DNA from: Flavobacterium magnum
GTDB lineage: Bacteria; Bacteroidota; Bacteroidia; Flavobacteriales; Flavobacteriaceae
Assembly: GCF_003055625.1 (NCBI RefSeq)
Contig: NZ_CP028811.1
Location: 310,001-374,000 of the forward strand
Reading direction: 5' to 3'
Length of the DNA: 64,000 nt
A program made the translations under genes and the position numbers. Below, piece by piece: positions 37,703 to 45,344 of this stretch; within the stretch, counting starts at the first letter, position 1, and each line of letters starts with the position of its first letter. Below the pieces are notes generated by a model that worked only from the letters and a program-made list of their open reading frames with translations, did not search any database and was not told where the DNA came from.

Positions 37703-38308
37703 CTACAAACTGACAACCGCGGCGAGCTCATTTTCGAGCTGTACCGGATCCTTAAAATGGATCGCATGGATACCGAGCCCGCGCGCAGCGTTGACATTGT
37801 GGATATTGTCGTCGATAAAAATGCATTCTTCAGCCTTGAGTTTATACCTTTCGAACAGCAGGCGGTAGATCGCCGGGTCAGGCTTGATGAGCTTTTCGGT
37901 ACCTGAGACGACGATGCCGTCAAACAGCCCGAAAAAGGCAAACCGGCGGTAGGCGATCCCGATTGTCTCGGCGGACCAGTTTGTCAGGCCGTACAAAGGG
38001 AACCCCTTTTCCTTGAGCCGGTGCAGCAGCGCGACCGTTCCGGGAATCTCGCCGCGCAGCATGGTTTCCCATTTCCCATAATACAGCCCGATAGCATCAT
38101 GATGTTCAGGGAATTGCCGTTGCAGCATCGCAGTCGCTTCTGACAGGGTGCGTCCGCGGTCCTGCTCGATGTTCCATTCGTCAGTACAGATGTTCTTAAG
38201 GAACCACTCCATCTGTTCGGGGTCCTTGAAATGGTCTTGATAAAGGTACCTCGGGTTCCAGTCTACAAGGACACCGCCAAAATCGAATATGATGTTTTTA
38301 TAGGCCAT
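37703..38308 (-). CDS. HAD-superfamily phosphatase (subfamily IA)
   Basis: A 201-residue haloacid-dehalogenase-type hydrolase. Motif I is D9-F-G-G-V-L-V-D-W, motif II lies in L-T-N-W-S near 110, motif III is the Lys of L-I-K-P-D-P near 145, and motif IV is F-I-D-D-N near 168. The first motif reads D-x-G-x-x rather than D-x-D, as in 2-haloacid-dehalogenase/YihX-like sugar-phosphate phosphatases. The small helical cap lies between motifs I and II. The substrate is unknown. Start ATG 38308. Confidence 0.85.
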   Translation of the reverse strand: MAYKNIIFDFGGVLVDWNPRYLYQDHFKDPEQMEWFLKNICTDEWNIEQDRGRTLSEATAMLQRQFPEHHDAIGLYYGKWETMLRGEIPGTVALLHRLKEKGFPLYGLTNWSAETIGIAYRRFAFFGLFDGIVVSGTEKLIKPDPAIYRLLFERYKLKAEECIFIDDNIHNVNAARGLGIHAIHFKDPVQLENELAAVVSL

Positions 38309-38364
38309 AATATTGGGTTTGTCAAAGGGTATGGGATATACGGAACGTATAACGGCAGTTCGGC

Positions 38365-38883
38365 TTATTTCTTATGGAATGCGCCGGTGACCTTTGCGTG
38401 GTCGAACACCATCTTGCCGTTTTTAAAATCGAAAAAGGACGTGACGCCCAGGCCGCCGTCGTTCCAGTCGAGATGGTCAAGGGCCGTTAAGGTATTGGCC
38501 TGCGCCTGCTTGATGTCGATGCTGAACTGCCCGTTTTCAAATGCCAGCGGCAATAGGTCCAGGATGACTAGCCGGCCATTATTTTCCTTAAGATGCCTGG
38601 CATGCTGTGACGGCCAAAGCACCATAACCCTGTAGCCATTGATTACTTCCGGCAGATCGAACAGGTACGTGCAGCGCGCGAGGTACAGTGTTTTGGGTTG
38701 CACATTGTCACCTATCGACCGTTGTGGTTCCTTGCTGAGCGCTACGGTATACTCCGCAATGGCCCGGATGTACAGCGAATCATTGGCTGCGGGCCGCTGT
38801 GTACTGTACTCAGATTGCGGGAAGGCCTGCGCGGGCATGAAATACAGTAGGAGGCAAAAGAGAAAGGACAGTAGGGTTTTCAT
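38365..38883 (-). CDS. Hypothetical secreted protein
   Basis: A 172-residue protein with a signal peptide (K-T-L-L-S-F-L-F-C-L-L-L, ending A-Q-A-F-P-Q). The mature part contains Y-L-F-D-L-P-E and W-P-S-Q-H-A-R. I recognise no domain. It lies 57 nt upstream of the HAD gene on the same strand, possibly one transcript. Accessory-type gene with no visible regulation. Confidence 0.6.
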   Translation of the reverse strand: MKTLLSFLFCLLLYFMPAQAFPQSEYSTQRPAANDSLYIRAIAEYTVALSKEPQRSIGDNVQPKTLYLARCTYLFDLPEVINGYRVMVLWPSQHARHLKENNGRLVILDLLPLAFENGQFSIDIKQAQANTLTALDHLDWNDGGLGVTSFFDFKNGKMVFDHAKVTGAFHKK

Positions 38884-38931
38884 ACCGATTAATAGTGTAG
38901 CTGATTCGTTTGATGGCGACGATTTACTACC

Positions 38932-39126
38932 ATGATTGTAAAGATAATAAAGTATTTTGGTGGGATGTTGATCGAGTGGATTGCGAATTTGCGCTATTGG
39001 TTAAAAATACCTGTCGACAGTCAAACGCGATCCAGGCTGGCGTCAAACCTCGCGACTGCAGGTACGTTCCTGGTGGTCAGCAATCCGGGCACTGCTGCCG
39101 CCTCGATTAAGATCTGGGTGGAATAA
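38932..39126 (+). CDS. Small hypothetical protein
   Basis: A 64-residue frame with an amphipathic start (I-V-K-I-I-K-Y-F-G-G-M, E-W-I-A-N-L-R-Y-W) and a Ser/Ala-rich end. It is the only frame on the plus strand in a 360-base stretch without other genes, and a terminator follows 20 nt after the stop (39147-39180). Those two points support it; there is no recognised family and no clear promoter. The start could also be ATG 38965. It may not be real, since the terminator also fits the convergent gene on the other strand. Confidence 0.35.
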   Translation: MIVKIIKYFGGMLIEWIANLRYWLKIPVDSQTRSRLASNLATAGTFLVVSNPGTAAASIKIWVE

Positions 39127-39146
39127 CCGCCGGATTATATCAGCCA

Positions 39147-39180
39147 AAAAACCCCGAAGCCTTGCCGGATCGGGGTTTTT
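39147..39180. terminator. Terminator, possibly bidirectional
   Basis: AAAAACCCCG (39147-39156) and CGGGGTTTTT (39171-39180), 14-nt loop. A-run and T-run on the two sides fit both the small plus-strand ORF and the minus-strand gene ending at 39244. Confidence 0.8.
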
Positions 39181-39243
39181 TAATGTAATGGAGGCGATAC
39201 GAACTGCAACGGGATCAGCCTGTGCACATACAAGGGAAGCCGG

Positions 39244-39858
39244 TTAAAAATTCCAGCTGCCGGACAGCCCGAAATTAATGGACGAGGCGCCGAAATGCCG
39301 CTCTGCGCCGGCATCAAACAGTCCATAGGGTGCATAATGGTAGTGGCAATGCACTCCAAAGCCGTGAAACATAATCTTGAGGCCGTGCGTTACGGCCAGG
39401 GTATTGAGCGTCGGCTGAAAATCCATGTCCTTATAGCGGTCGTCTCCGGGCTTGCTGTAATGCAGGTACTTCCATCCCAGGCCGGAGTTGGTTTCAATCT
39501 GGAAATGCCGGTTCGGAGACAGGTACCAGAGCCGCGTGTACCGCAATCCGAGCAGGAACGACGACCTGCTGCCGGCTACACGGATCTTTTCGCCATTCAC
39601 CTCATAATCGACAGCGCGGCCTTTGATGATGCCGCTGAGTTCAGCCCCGAAATCGATGAACTGCCGCCTCGCTAGCTTGGTACGCATGTAGAAACCGGTG
39701 CTCACAGCGCCCTCATACTTGTCCGATAACGAGCCTAACGGCTTAACGTAGCTCACCTCGACGATGTTTCTTTTGTATAAATCGATTTTGGGGAACACAA
39801 TGGTGTCCTGTGCAGTCATCCTGACAGCCACGAGGCACAGCAGCAATACTTTATTCAT
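39244..39858 (-). CDS. Hypothetical outer-membrane-like beta protein
   Basis: About 204 residues: signal peptide (M-N-K-V-L-L-L-C-L-V-A-V, ending M-T-A-Q), then alternating strands ending in F-G-L-S-G-S-W-N-F, a terminal aromatic as in outer-membrane beta-barrels. Strands such as S-F-L-L-G-L-R-Y-T-R-L-W and G-L-G-W-K-Y-L-H-Y fit a small barrel. The frame is open to 40248, but that part overlaps the upstream lipoprotein in another frame; ATG 39858 is the start. It overlaps the lipoprotein stop by 8 nt, so the two are translated from one mRNA. Confidence 0.65.
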   Translation of the reverse strand: MNKVLLLCLVAVRMTAQDTIVFPKIDLYKRNIVEVSYVKPLGSLSDKYEGAVSTGFYMRTKLARRQFIDFGAELSGIIKGRAVDYEVNGEKIRVAGSRSSFLLGLRYTRLWYLSPNRHFQIETNSGLGWKYLHYSKPGDDRYKDMDFQPTLNTLAVTHGLKIMFHGFGVHCHYHYAPYGLFDAGAERHFGASSINFGLSGSWNF

Positions 39859-40378
39859 CCTGTAAGATTTTAAATTGGTAATTTGATTTTGAGCTGCTTC
39901 CGCCGCCGAGTAGCAGGAACATGCCTTCGCCAACCTGGTGTTTCTCGACGAGGATCTCACGGTCGTTGGGGAGGTAAAGCGTGCTGGTGTAAAAAACGAA
40001 ACGGTTGCGCCGCCGCTGGCCGCAGAATTGAAGGACATGCTTCTTTCCGTAAGTGTCGTCAAAGTCAAGGAACAATGCCGTGTTGTGGATTGTAATTCGG
40101 ATCGGCTTTGAAAAATCGATGTTTTCGTTACCGGCAAAGTCCTTGACAAAACTGCGCGTGTGAATCCGGTTGTCCTGATGATATTTGAGCGTGTCCGGCT
40201 TGTCGTAGAAGCGCGCCGAAAAATCCTCGGGCATGGCTTTAAAATCACTTTTGTCGGTCTGGTTCTGGATGCTGCAGGACATGATGCTGCCGAGCAGTGC
40301 GATACAAAGGGTGCGCCGGAGGATACGGTAAAGCCTTTGGCGGCGCGATCGATGGCGATGGAACGAAGTTGTTTTCAT
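39851..40378 (-). CDS. Hypothetical lipoprotein
   Basis: A 175-residue lipoprotein. The N-terminus is unusually basic (R-H-R-S-R-R-Q-R), then a hydrophobic stretch leads to the lipobox G-S-I-M-S-C with lipidated Cys35. The mature part contains F-L-D-F-D-D-T-Y-G-K-K and a Gly/Ser run G-G-G-S-S-S-K-S near the end. Family unknown. It overlaps the next gene (barrel-like protein) by 8 nt and is divergent from an HTH regulator at 40483, which may control it. A -7 element (TAGGTTTG) sits at 40405-40412. Confidence 0.65.
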   Translation of the reverse strand: MKTTSFHRHRSRRQRLYRILRRTLCIALLGSIMSCSIQNQTDKSDFKAMPEDFSARFYDKPDTLKYHQDNRIHTRSFVKDFAGNENIDFSKPIRITIHNTALFLDFDDTYGKKHVLQFCGQRRRNRFVFYTSTLYLPNDREILVEKHQVGEGMFLLLGGGSSSKSNYQFKILQDE

Positions 40379-40404
40379 AATCGGTTTGATTGCTTATCAT
40401 AGCA

Positions 40405-40412
40405 CAAACCTA
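40405..40412 (-). promoter_or_regulatory. -7 element for the lipoprotein/barrel pair
   Basis: TAGGTTTG on the minus strand, 26 nt before the ATG at 40378; no good TTG at usual spacing. Confidence 0.4.
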
Positions 40413-40433
40413 ATGTGATTAACGCAAACTAAT

Positions 40434-40467
40434 TTGTGGATTTAAATAATAAAATGAGTTACATTTG
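40434..40467 (+). promoter_or_regulatory. Promoter for the HTH regulator
   Basis: TTG (40434-40436), 23-nt spacer (long), TACATTTG (40460-40467), 15 nt before the ATG. Confidence 0.45.
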
Positions 40468-40482
40468 TGATTATCGCAAATT

Positions 40483-41445
40483 ATGGAGCAACAGGAAAAA
40501 TTATTGAAAGCCATCCGAAAGCAAATGGGGAAGTCGGATTCAATCAACGATGTCGTGGCCACGGTGCTCAACATCAGTTATGATGCAGCGCACCGACGGG
40601 TTTCGGGCAAAAGTAAATTTTCGGTGGATGAGGCGGTGACGTTGTGCCGCCACTTCCGCATTTCGATGGACCATGTATTTGAAGGAGACAACAAGGTGTT
40701 GGTTGAAAAGACGAAAGAGATTACCACATTCAGCGACATGGAGTTGTACTTTGAACAATCAACAGGCTACCTGAACCAATATCTTGACAAGCCCGGAGCC
40801 ACGCTGTATTATTCCGCCAAAGACATACCGCTGTTTTATACCATCGGGGGGACGCTGCTGTCCAGGTTCAAGTTGTATGTGTGGATGAACCTGCTCATCG
40901 GCAAAGAGCAGCAGGAACCGTTTGAGAAATTTGTCGTACCGGCTCCGCTGCTGTCCTACAGTTCGCGCATGAAGGCCGTGTATGATACTGTTGCGGTGAG
41001 CGAGATCTGGAACGATACGACAATCAACAGCACGCTGCAGCAGATCCTGTATTTCTCGGAATCGGGGCTGCTGTCAATGAAAAATGCGTTGGCATTATAC
41101 GAGGAAATGCGTGGGTTGATGGCCGGCGTCGAGCAAAAATCCGCTGAAAACGATCCCGGTTTCCATGTGTACTACAATGAGTTGCTGATCTTAAACAACA
41201 ATGTACTTGTGTCGGACACCGAAAAACTGTCGCTGTTTGTCCCTTACACGATGCTCGGCTATTTCATCACCGAAGATCAGCAGACCTGCCGGAATGCCGG
41301 CGCGTATTTCCGCCACCAAATCAAGAACTCGAAATCGCTGAACCTTTCGGGTACACGCGACAGGAAAATCTTTTTCAACAGGGCCTACAAGAAAATCGAC
41401 TACTACGCCGAGCGTCTCGGGCATGAGTTGGATACATTATACTAA
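40483..41445 (+). CDS. Helix-turn-helix transcriptional regulator
   Basis: A 320-residue protein. Residues about 5-65 form an XRE/BetR-like HTH: V-V-A-T-V-L-N-I-S-Y-D-A-A-H-R-R-V-S-G-K with S-V-D-E-A-V-T-L-C-R-H-F following. The remaining 250 residues are an all-helical region without recognised domain, possibly a sensing or oligomerisation part. It is divergent from the lipoprotein/barrel pair, the usual layout of a local regulator. The ligand is unknown. Start ATG 40483. Confidence 0.75.
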   Translation: MEQQEKLLKAIRKQMGKSDSINDVVATVLNISYDAAHRRVSGKSKFSVDEAVTLCRHFRISMDHVFEGDNKVLVEKTKEITTFSDMELYFEQSTGYLNQYLDKPGATLYYSAKDIPLFYTIGGTLLSRFKLYVWMNLLIGKEQQEPFEKFVVPAPLLSYSSRMKAVYDTVAVSEIWNDTTINSTLQQILYFSESGLLSMKNALALYEEMRGLMAGVEQKSAENDPGFHVYYNELLILNNNVLVSDTEKLSLFVPYTMLGYFITEDQQTCRNAGAYFRHQIKNSKSLNLSGTRDRKIFFNRAYKKIDYYAERLGHELDTLY

Positions 41446-41547
41446 ACTGCTGTTAAATTGCGTGCTGCGGGTACATAAAAATTAAATTTAGCCGTTTTGT
41501 AACTTTTGACGATGATAATCCGTATAACAAACAGTACACTTAATAAA

Positions 41548-41554
41548 AAGGAGG
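41548..41554 (+). promoter_or_regulatory. Strong Shine-Dalgarno before the primary sigma gene
   Basis: AAGGAGG seven bases upstream of ATG 41562 (A-rich before it). It is a perfect anti-SD match at ideal spacing, while the other starts in this window that I looked at have none. Confidence 0.85.
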
Positions 41555-41561
41555 ATTCTAA

Positions 41562-42425
41562 ATGAGACAGCTCAAAATTACCAAGCAGGTCACCAACAGG
41601 GAAACTGCATCGCTCGACAAGTATTTACAGGAAATTGGAAAAGTGGACCTTATTACCGCTGACGAAGAGGTAGAATTAGCACAGAAGATCAAGGCCGGAG
41701 ACCAAAGGGCGTTGGAGAAGCTTACGAAAGCCAACCTTCGTTTCGTGGTATCGGTGGCCAAACAATACCAAAACCAGGGTTTAACCCTCCCCGATTTGAT
41801 TAATGAAGGCAACCTGGGGCTGATCAAGGCGGCACAACGATTTGATGAGACCCGTGGTTTTAAATTCATCTCATACGCTGTATGGTGGATCCGCCAATCC
41901 ATTTTACAAGCCCTGGCTGAACAATCACGTATCGTTCGTCTGCCGCTCAACAAAATCGGCTCGATCAACAAGATCAATAAGATGTATGCGCTGCTGGAAC
42001 AGTCTAACGAGCGTCCGCCGTCGGCAGAAGAAATTGCAAAAGAGCTGGACATGACCGTAAATGACGTAAAAGAGAGCATGAAGAATTCAGGCCGTCACTT
42101 ATCAATGGATGCGCCGCTGGTGGAAGGTGAGGATTCGAACCTTTACGACGTATTGCGTTCAGGTGAATCGCCAAATCCGGACCGCGAATTGATTCACGAA
42201 TCCTTGCGAACTGAAATTGAGCGTTCACTGGAAACTTTGACGCCGAGGGAAGCGGATGTAGTCCGTTTGTATTTCGGACTGGGCGACCAGCACCCGATGA
42301 CACTCGAGGAAATCGGCGAGACTTTTGACCTGACCCGCGAGCGCGTACGCCAGATAAAAGAAAAGGCAATCCGCAGGCTTAAGCACACGTCGAGGAGTAA
42401 AATCCTGAAAACGTACCTGGGTTAA
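41562..42425 (+). CDS. rpoD: Primary RNA polymerase sigma factor (sigma-70 family)
   Basis: A 287-residue housekeeping sigma factor of the Bacteroidetes type. It lacks region 1.1 and starts with [13 protein letters not shown]. Region 1.2 carries [11 protein letters not shown]; region 2 has [22 protein letters not shown] and [10 protein letters not shown]; region 4 has [23 protein letters not shown]. It recognises the TTG/TANNTTTG promoters seen across the window. A rare strong SD precedes it. Terminator at 42554-42580, about 130 nt downstream. Confidence 0.95.
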   Translation: MRQLKITKQVTNRETASLDKYLQEIGKVDLITADEEVELAQKIKAGDQRALEKLTKANLRFVVSVAKQYQNQGLTLPDLINEGNLGLIKAAQRFDETRGFKFISYAVWWIRQSILQALAEQSRIVRLPLNKIGSINKINKMYALLEQSNERPPSAEEIAKELDMTVNDVKESMKNSGRHLSMDAPLVEGEDSNLYDVLRSGESPNPDRELIHESLRTEIERSLETLTPREADVVRLYFGLGDQHPMTLEEIGETFDLTRERVRQIKEKAIRRLKHTSRSKILKTYLG

Positions 42426-42450
42426 TTTTAGATTTTTTTAACGTTATTTT

Positions 42451-42580
42451 TTGTGTTTAAGATTTAATTCGTATTTTGCGACCCTCAAAACACAACAACA
42501 ATATTTACCGCAACAACAGTCTGATTAACTGTTCGTTTTTTGATTGATGATTGAAACTCCGGCTGATTACCGGAGTTTTT
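42451..42580 (+). ncRNA. Possible small RNA (promoter-like element plus terminator)
   Basis: Downstream of the sigma gene there is TTG (42451-42453), an 18-nt spacer, TATTTTG (42472-42478, one base short of the consensus), and about 75 nt further a good terminator. The stretch between has no convincing ORF. It could be a short independent transcript of about 95 nt or just the 3' UTR of the sigma mRNA. Confidence 0.25.
42554..42580 (+). terminator. Terminator after the sigma gene
   Basis: AAACTCCGG (42554-42562) and CCGGAGTTT (42570-42578), 7-nt loop, then a T-run. Confidence 0.85.
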
Positions 42581-42587
42581 TATTTTG

Positions 42588-42670
42588 TGCGTGCCCCTGC
42601 GGGTCGGGCTGTCCGCTGCAAGTCCTCGCTCGTTCCTCGCTGTGGGCTTTACGCTTCCATCCCTCACGCA
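42588..42670. repeat. Intergenic REP-like inverted-repeat element
   Basis: An 83-base, GC-rich insert in AT-rich intergenic DNA. The ends TGCGTG (42588-42593) and CACGCA (42665-42670) pair, and inner parts (AAGTCC at 42620-42625, GGGCTTT at 42644-42650) pair with wobble. Its wording (CGGGCTGTCC, TCCTCGCTCG, ATCCCTCACGC) resembles an intergenic element I recall from many Flavobacterium genomes; I cannot check that here. Confidence 0.5.
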
Positions 42671-42727
42671 AATCCGGCCTGAATCAACTTTAAATCCTAA
42701 AATTTAAAGTTTTCGAACATAAAATTT

Positions 42728-42735
42728 TACTTTTG
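42728..42735 (+). promoter_or_regulatory. -7 element for rpe
   Basis: TACTTTTG, 25 nt before the rpe ATG; -33 region without TTG. Confidence 0.5.
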
Positions 42736-42760
42736 CAGCAAACAACAACACAACGACAAC

Positions 42761-43420
42761 ATGACTAAAACGCTTATCGCCCCTTCGATACTCGCTGCAG
42801 ATTTTGCCAACTTACAGCGCGACATCGAAATGATCAATTCCAGTACCGCCGACTGGTTTCATATTGATATAATGGATGGTGTTTTCGTCCCCAACATTTC
42901 CTTTGGGATGCCTGTGCTCGATGCCATTGTGAAACACGCCAGAAAGACCATCGACGTGCACCTGATGATTGTGGATCCCGACCGTTACGTTAAGACTTTC
43001 GCTGATCTCGGGGCACACAACCTGACCGTACATTACGAAGCCTGCACGCACCTGCACCGCACGCTCCAGGCCATCAGGGCCGAAGGCATGAAAGCCGGCG
43101 TAGCCGTCAACCCACATACAAATATCGATTTGCTCGAAGATACCATCAACGATATAGACCTGGTGTGCCTGATGAGCGTGAATCCGGGTTTTGGCGGGCA
43201 GTCGTTTATCGAAAACACGTACGCCAAAATCAGCAAGCTCAAGGAAATGATTACACGCAAAGGGGCTGCCACGCTGATTGAAATCGACGGCGGCGTTACC
43301 GATAAAAACGCGAAACAACTCGTGGACGCGGGCGCAGATGTACTGGTAGCCGGAAATTTCGTCTTCCGGTCCGAAAACCCAACGCAGACCATCGCGGACC
43401 TTCGCAGGCTGCTTGATTAA
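42761..43420 (+). CDS. rpe: Ribulose-phosphate 3-epimerase
   Basis: A 219-residue TIM-barrel enzyme of the pentose phosphate pathway that interconverts ribulose-5-P and xylulose-5-P. The signature segments are present: A-P-S-I-L-A-A-D-F, W-F-H-I-D-I-M-D-G-V-F-V-P-N (metal ligands His and Asp), V-H-L-M-I near 67, M-S-V-N-P-G-F-G-G-Q-S-F near 140, and E-I-D-G-G-V near 172. Length is normal. Its stop TAA shares TTAA (43417-43420) with the convergent peptidase gene. Confidence 0.96.
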   Translation: MTKTLIAPSILAADFANLQRDIEMINSSTADWFHIDIMDGVFVPNISFGMPVLDAIVKHARKTIDVHLMIVDPDRYVKTFADLGAHNLTVHYEACTHLHRTLQAIRAEGMKAGVAVNPHTNIDLLEDTINDIDLVCLMSVNPGFGGQSFIENTYAKISKLKEMITRKGAATLIEIDGGVTDKNAKQLVDAGADVLVAGNFVFRSENPTQTIADLRRLLD

Positions 43421-44217
43421 GCGGCGCGGTAATTCATCATTTCAGAAACCTGTTTGTAAAGGCGTGGATACTGCCTCCTGAAGTCGGAAGGCGTCTCGAA
43501 AAAATGCTCGAGCATCACGGCAATGAATTCGTATTCATTCGTGTAACCGTAATCCCTGAAATAGCCGTTGTCGAATAGTGCCTGACGCTGTTTTTCATCG
43601 CGGATCATGTTGCGGATGCTTTGGTAACGGCTCGCAAACATGGCCTCAGCCTCATTGGGCTTCCGAAGTGAATGCAGGTAAATGGCATGTGCAAATTCGT
43701 GTATCGCCAGGTTCAGGTTGTCATTGTCGACGCAGCAGCCGCGCTCGAAGGCCGCCCACGAAAAAACGATAACCTTGTGCGATGGGTTGAATTCACCGTC
43801 GTGGAGGTACCCCGTGATGGTCGACTGGTACGAGTCGGGATAAAGGACAATCCTTTCGAATGAGCCGGTAAGGTAGTTTCGCATCCCAAAAGTCATCATC
43901 ACATAGACCGAAGCAATCCTGATTTTCATCTCCTCGCTGATTTCGATTTCCCGGCCCTCAAATGCTACTGTGTTCAGGAATGTCCTGAGGCGGTGCTCGA
44001 AATACGCCTGGCGCTTTGGCGGAAGCCTCTTAAAAAACGGGCTGTGCTGATGCAAGATCAAGCGCTCTGTTTGCGCCAGTTTCAGCGGTTTGAGATACAG
44101 ATGGACGTATACAGGCCGGTTCAGGAAAAACACGAAGGCGGGCTCGAGCACGCCATGGAAAAAGCCGTAGCCGATGACCAGGAAAAGGATCGTAATAACG
44201 AGATAGATCGCCTCCAT
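43417..44217 (-). CDS. MtfA-type zinc peptidase (M90 family)
   Basis: A 266-residue protein with an N-terminal membrane anchor (about 4-22) and a zinc-metallopeptidase domain. The zinc motif H-E-F-A-H is at 173-177 in L-A-I-H-E-F-A-H-A-I, and a downstream acidic region (E-Y-E-F-I-A-V-M-L-E-H-F-F) matches the MtfA/M90 family. E. coli MtfA links to sugar-uptake regulation and has aminopeptidase activity; the membrane anchor is common in Bacteroidetes forms. It is coupled to the DUF72 gene upstream by an overlapping TGATG. Confidence 0.85.
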   Translation of the reverse strand: MEAIYLVITILFLVIGYGFFHGVLEPAFVFFLNRPVYVHLYLKPLKLAQTERLILHQHSPFFKRLPPKRQAYFEHRLRTFLNTVAFEGREIEISEEMKIRIASVYVMMTFGMRNYLTGSFERIVLYPDSYQSTITGYLHDGEFNPSHKVIVFSWAAFERGCCVDNDNLNLAIHEFAHAIYLHSLRKPNEAEAMFASRYQSIRNMIRDEKQRQALFDNGYFRDYGYTNEYEFIAVMLEHFFETPSDFRRQYPRLYKQVSEMMNYRAA

Positions 44218-45107
44218 CAGTCAAACATCGATTTTTGTGCGGGCTGCCTCACCGGCAGATGCAGTGATAAATCCAACGCCTTGTTGATTTCCCGGATGAA
44301 ATGTTCGGCGAGTAAAGGCGATTCCAGTTCAATGTTCTGGTGCACGAAGAAATAAAGTTTTTTGAGTCCGAGCTGTTTCCACGAAACGATACGTTGCACC
44401 CATTCATCAAGCCTGCCGATATCGGACGGATGGTTTGCCCCGACATACCGTATAAAAGCCACCGGACTCGTCAGCCTCATGTGAAGCATATCACGGCGTC
44501 CCGCAGTGTCGACAATAATGTTCGCCATATCATGCTGTTCGAGCAGCCCGGTGTAGGCATTAATGACGGGATCTTTAAACCATTCGGCATTGCGTACCTC
44601 GACGCCCAGCGGCACGCCTTTCGGGAAATCAGCCAGCACTTTCTGCAGCCGGTCAATGTCCTTTGGCTTGAAGTTATCGGGCAACTGCAGGAATGCCATG
44701 CCCAGCTTGTCATCAAAGTGGCTCACTGAGTTGGCAAACGCGTCAACGAGTGCCTTCACATCAATCAGTCGCCTGTAATGCGTAATCACATCGGTAATTT
44801 TCGGAAAAAATTTAAAGCCTTCAGGTGTTTTGTTCTTCCAGGTGTCGACCTGTTGCCAATCGGGCATGCGGTAGAAAGTGGCATTGAGTTCGATCGAATT
44901 GAACTGGGTTGCATAATACGCCAGTTCATCTTTAGTACCGCGTGGGTAAAACCCTTTAAGGTCGGTCCGGTTCCATTTGGCACAGCCGATGTATACTTCT
45001 AAAGGCGTCTCGTCCTGGTGCTTTTTGAGGATTGCTGCCGTTTGCGTCGCATCGGCGGGAAGCGTAAAATCTATGTTTTCTGGATGGTCTACCTTTCCGA
45101 ATTGCAT
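44217..45107 (-). CDS. DUF72 family protein
   Basis: A 296-residue protein of the DUF72 TIM-barrel-like family. Motifs: V-Y-I-G-C-A-K-W near 40, F-Y-P-x-G (G-F-Y-P-R-G-T) near 53, F-N-S-I-E-L-N-A-T-F-Y-R near 70, F-F-P-K-I-T near 98, and A-F-L-Q-L-P near 138. Function is unproven. It overlaps the MtfA-type gene by one base (TGATG), so the two are translationally coupled. Start ATG 45107. Confidence 0.85.
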   Translation of the reverse strand: MQFGKVDHPENIDFTLPADATQTAAILKKHQDETPLEVYIGCAKWNRTDLKGFYPRGTKDELAYYATQFNSIELNATFYRMPDWQQVDTWKNKTPEGFKFFPKITDVITHYRRLIDVKALVDAFANSVSHFDDKLGMAFLQLPDNFKPKDIDRLQKVLADFPKGVPLGVEVRNAEWFKDPVINAYTGLLEQHDMANIIVDTAGRRDMLHMRLTSPVAFIRYVGANHPSDIGRLDEWVQRIVSWKQLGLKKLYFFVHQNIELESPLLAEHFIREINKALDLSLHLPVRQPAQKSMFD

Positions 45108-45164
45108 ACGGGATAATTAAAAGGATTCCCTGTAAATATAAATCATTATCGCCTAAAACAGCAA

Positions 45165-45191
45165 AAAGCCCGAATCAAATGATTGGGCTTT
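45165..45191 (-). terminator. Terminator after tRNA-Arg
   Basis: AAAGCCC-AATCA pairs with TGATT-GGGCTTT (one bulged base, 2-nt loop); read on the minus strand it is followed by a T-run. It lies 27 nt after the tRNA 3' end. Confidence 0.75.
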
Positions 45192-45217
45192 CTGTCATGT
45201 GGGGAAAAACCCCGTAG

Positions 45218-45289
45218 TGACCGCGAGAGGACTCGAACCTCCATCATCAGAACCGGAATCTGACATTCTATCCATTGAACTACGCAGCC
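45218..45289 (-). tRNA. tRNA-Arg (anticodon CCG)
   Basis: A cloverleaf of 72 bases on the minus strand without encoded CCA. Acceptor GGCTGCG pairs with CGCGGTC (two G-T), D stem GTTC/GAAT, anticodon stem TCAGA/TCTGA with loop TTCCGGT (anticodon CCG), variable TGAT, T arm GGAGG-TTCGAGT-CCTCT, discriminator A. It reads the Arg codon CGG. It follows yqeY by 55 nt on the same strand, perhaps on one transcript, and a GGGG/CCCC mini-hairpin (45201-45213) plus a terminator follow. Confidence 0.92.
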
Positions 45290-45344
45290 TATTTTGGACT
45301 CTGGAACTTCTAATGATTGACAACCTGTTACAGGTCGCCGATTA

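Noticed and set aside
39859..40248. Upstream extension of the barrel-like gene to 40248
   Set aside because: The extra 130 residues are low-complexity and overlap the lipoprotein gene in another frame; ATG 39858 starts a proper signal peptide.
42485..42667. 60-codon minus-strand frame between rpoD and rpe
   Set aside because: Lies across a terminator and the inverted-repeat element; composition unlike protein.
42690..42709. TTTAAAT/ATTTAAA palindrome upstream of rpe
   Set aside because: Pure A/T palindrome in AT-rich intergenic DNA; expected by chance.
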